Shown piece by piece: positions 43,461 to 43,573 of a stretch of 43,573 nucleotides of DNA. A model generated the notes under the pieces. That model made no database searches, was not told where the DNA came from, and saw nothing but the letters and a program-made list of their open reading frames with translations. The stretch is from Rhodospirillales bacterium (lineage in GTDB: Bacteria > Pseudomonadota > Alphaproteobacteria > Rhodospirillales > Magnetospirillaceae), in contig JAATGN010000094.1 of the NCBI GenBank assembly GCA_015654615.1, positions 1 to 43,573 of the forward strand, given 5' to 3'. The translations under genes were made by a program, and so were the position numbers. Every line of letters begins with the position of its first letter. The first letter of the stretch is position 1.

Positions 43461-43573
43461 ATGGCCAATCTCGCACCGGTCAGCGTCCGTATCTCGGCAC
43501 AGGAACGCGAGCTGCTCATGGCGGCGGCCGAGCAGTCCCGCACGAACTTGAGCGATTTCATCCGCCGCAAGGC
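43461..43573 (+). CDS. Ribbon-helix-helix (DUF1778-like) protein, 5' part only
   Basis: The first 37 codons are in the window: MANLAPVSVRISAQERELLM, then AAAEQSRTNLSDFIRRK. This fits a ribbon-helix-helix DNA-binding domain of the kind found in TacA/DUF1778 antitoxins, with the beta strand APVSVRIS, helix 1 and helix 2 (NLSDFIRR). AAGGGG precedes the ATG. If it is an antitoxin, a GNAT-type or other toxin gene should follow beyond the window. The gene is cut by the window end. Confidence 0.7.
   Translation, partial: MANLAPVSVRISAQERELLMAAAEQSRTNLSDFIRRK

Overview
The window reads as GC-rich alphaproteobacterial DNA. The best clue is a Shemin-type 5-aminolevulinate synthase (hemA), and the CooS/CooC, CioAB and chemoreceptor content fits a facultatively anaerobic member of the Rhodospirillales or a relative. 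This placement is an inference from gene content only. I saw no rRNA, tRNA, CRISPR array or intact insertion sequence.

Region 1 (about 1-5950, minus strand) is a tightly overlapping operon: ABC ATPase, Tat-exported NrtA/TauA-like binding protein, permease, CooC and CooS. CooS has the carbon monoxide dehydrogenase scaffold, but one C-cluster cysteine is replaced by aspartate (Asp349 in a DVQD motif). It therefore resembles the deviant CooS-V type with an Fe-S-O hybrid cluster rather than a true CO dehydrogenase. Region 2 (about 5950-12340) has a MocR/GabR-type regulator divergent from a run of 5-aminolevulinate synthase, nitrilase, cyanide-insensitive bd oxidase (cioA, cioB) and a DUF2474 small subunit, which suggests a nitrile/cyanide tolerance unit. 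A chemoreceptor follows (12423-14495).

Region 3 (about 14600-31300) is a catabolic island. It encodes an amidohydrolase, a 44-residue cysteine-containing peptide, a DctA-like symporter, an OprB-like porin, two 4,5-dihydroxyphthalate-decarboxylase-like proteins, a ThDP enzyme, an HpcH/HpaI aldolase, a LigJ-like 4-oxalomesaconate hydratase, an MFS transporter carrying a fused amidohydrolase N-terminus, a LysR regulator with two tandem DNA-binding domains, a decayed second ligJ, an alpha-ketoglutaric semialdehyde dehydrogenase and another LysR regulator. The island probably serves uptake and breakdown of a polycarboxylated (aromatic or pyrone-type) compound. The relics show it has been rearranged.

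Region 4 (31698-37815) has a 3-methyladenine DNA glycosylase and a chaperone-usher operon with three spore-coat-U-type pilin-like proteins and one extra small secreted protein. Region 5 (38240-43000) is a DNA-repair neighbourhood: a broken alkB, a DUF7002-like gene preceded by a truncated tetR, ogt, an intact tetR, mug and a PEP-mutase/isocitrate-lyase-family gene. A repeated operator, CTAYCGATAGATAG, lies in front of several of these genes and suggests one TetR regulon. The window ends inside a ribbon-helix-helix protein gene.
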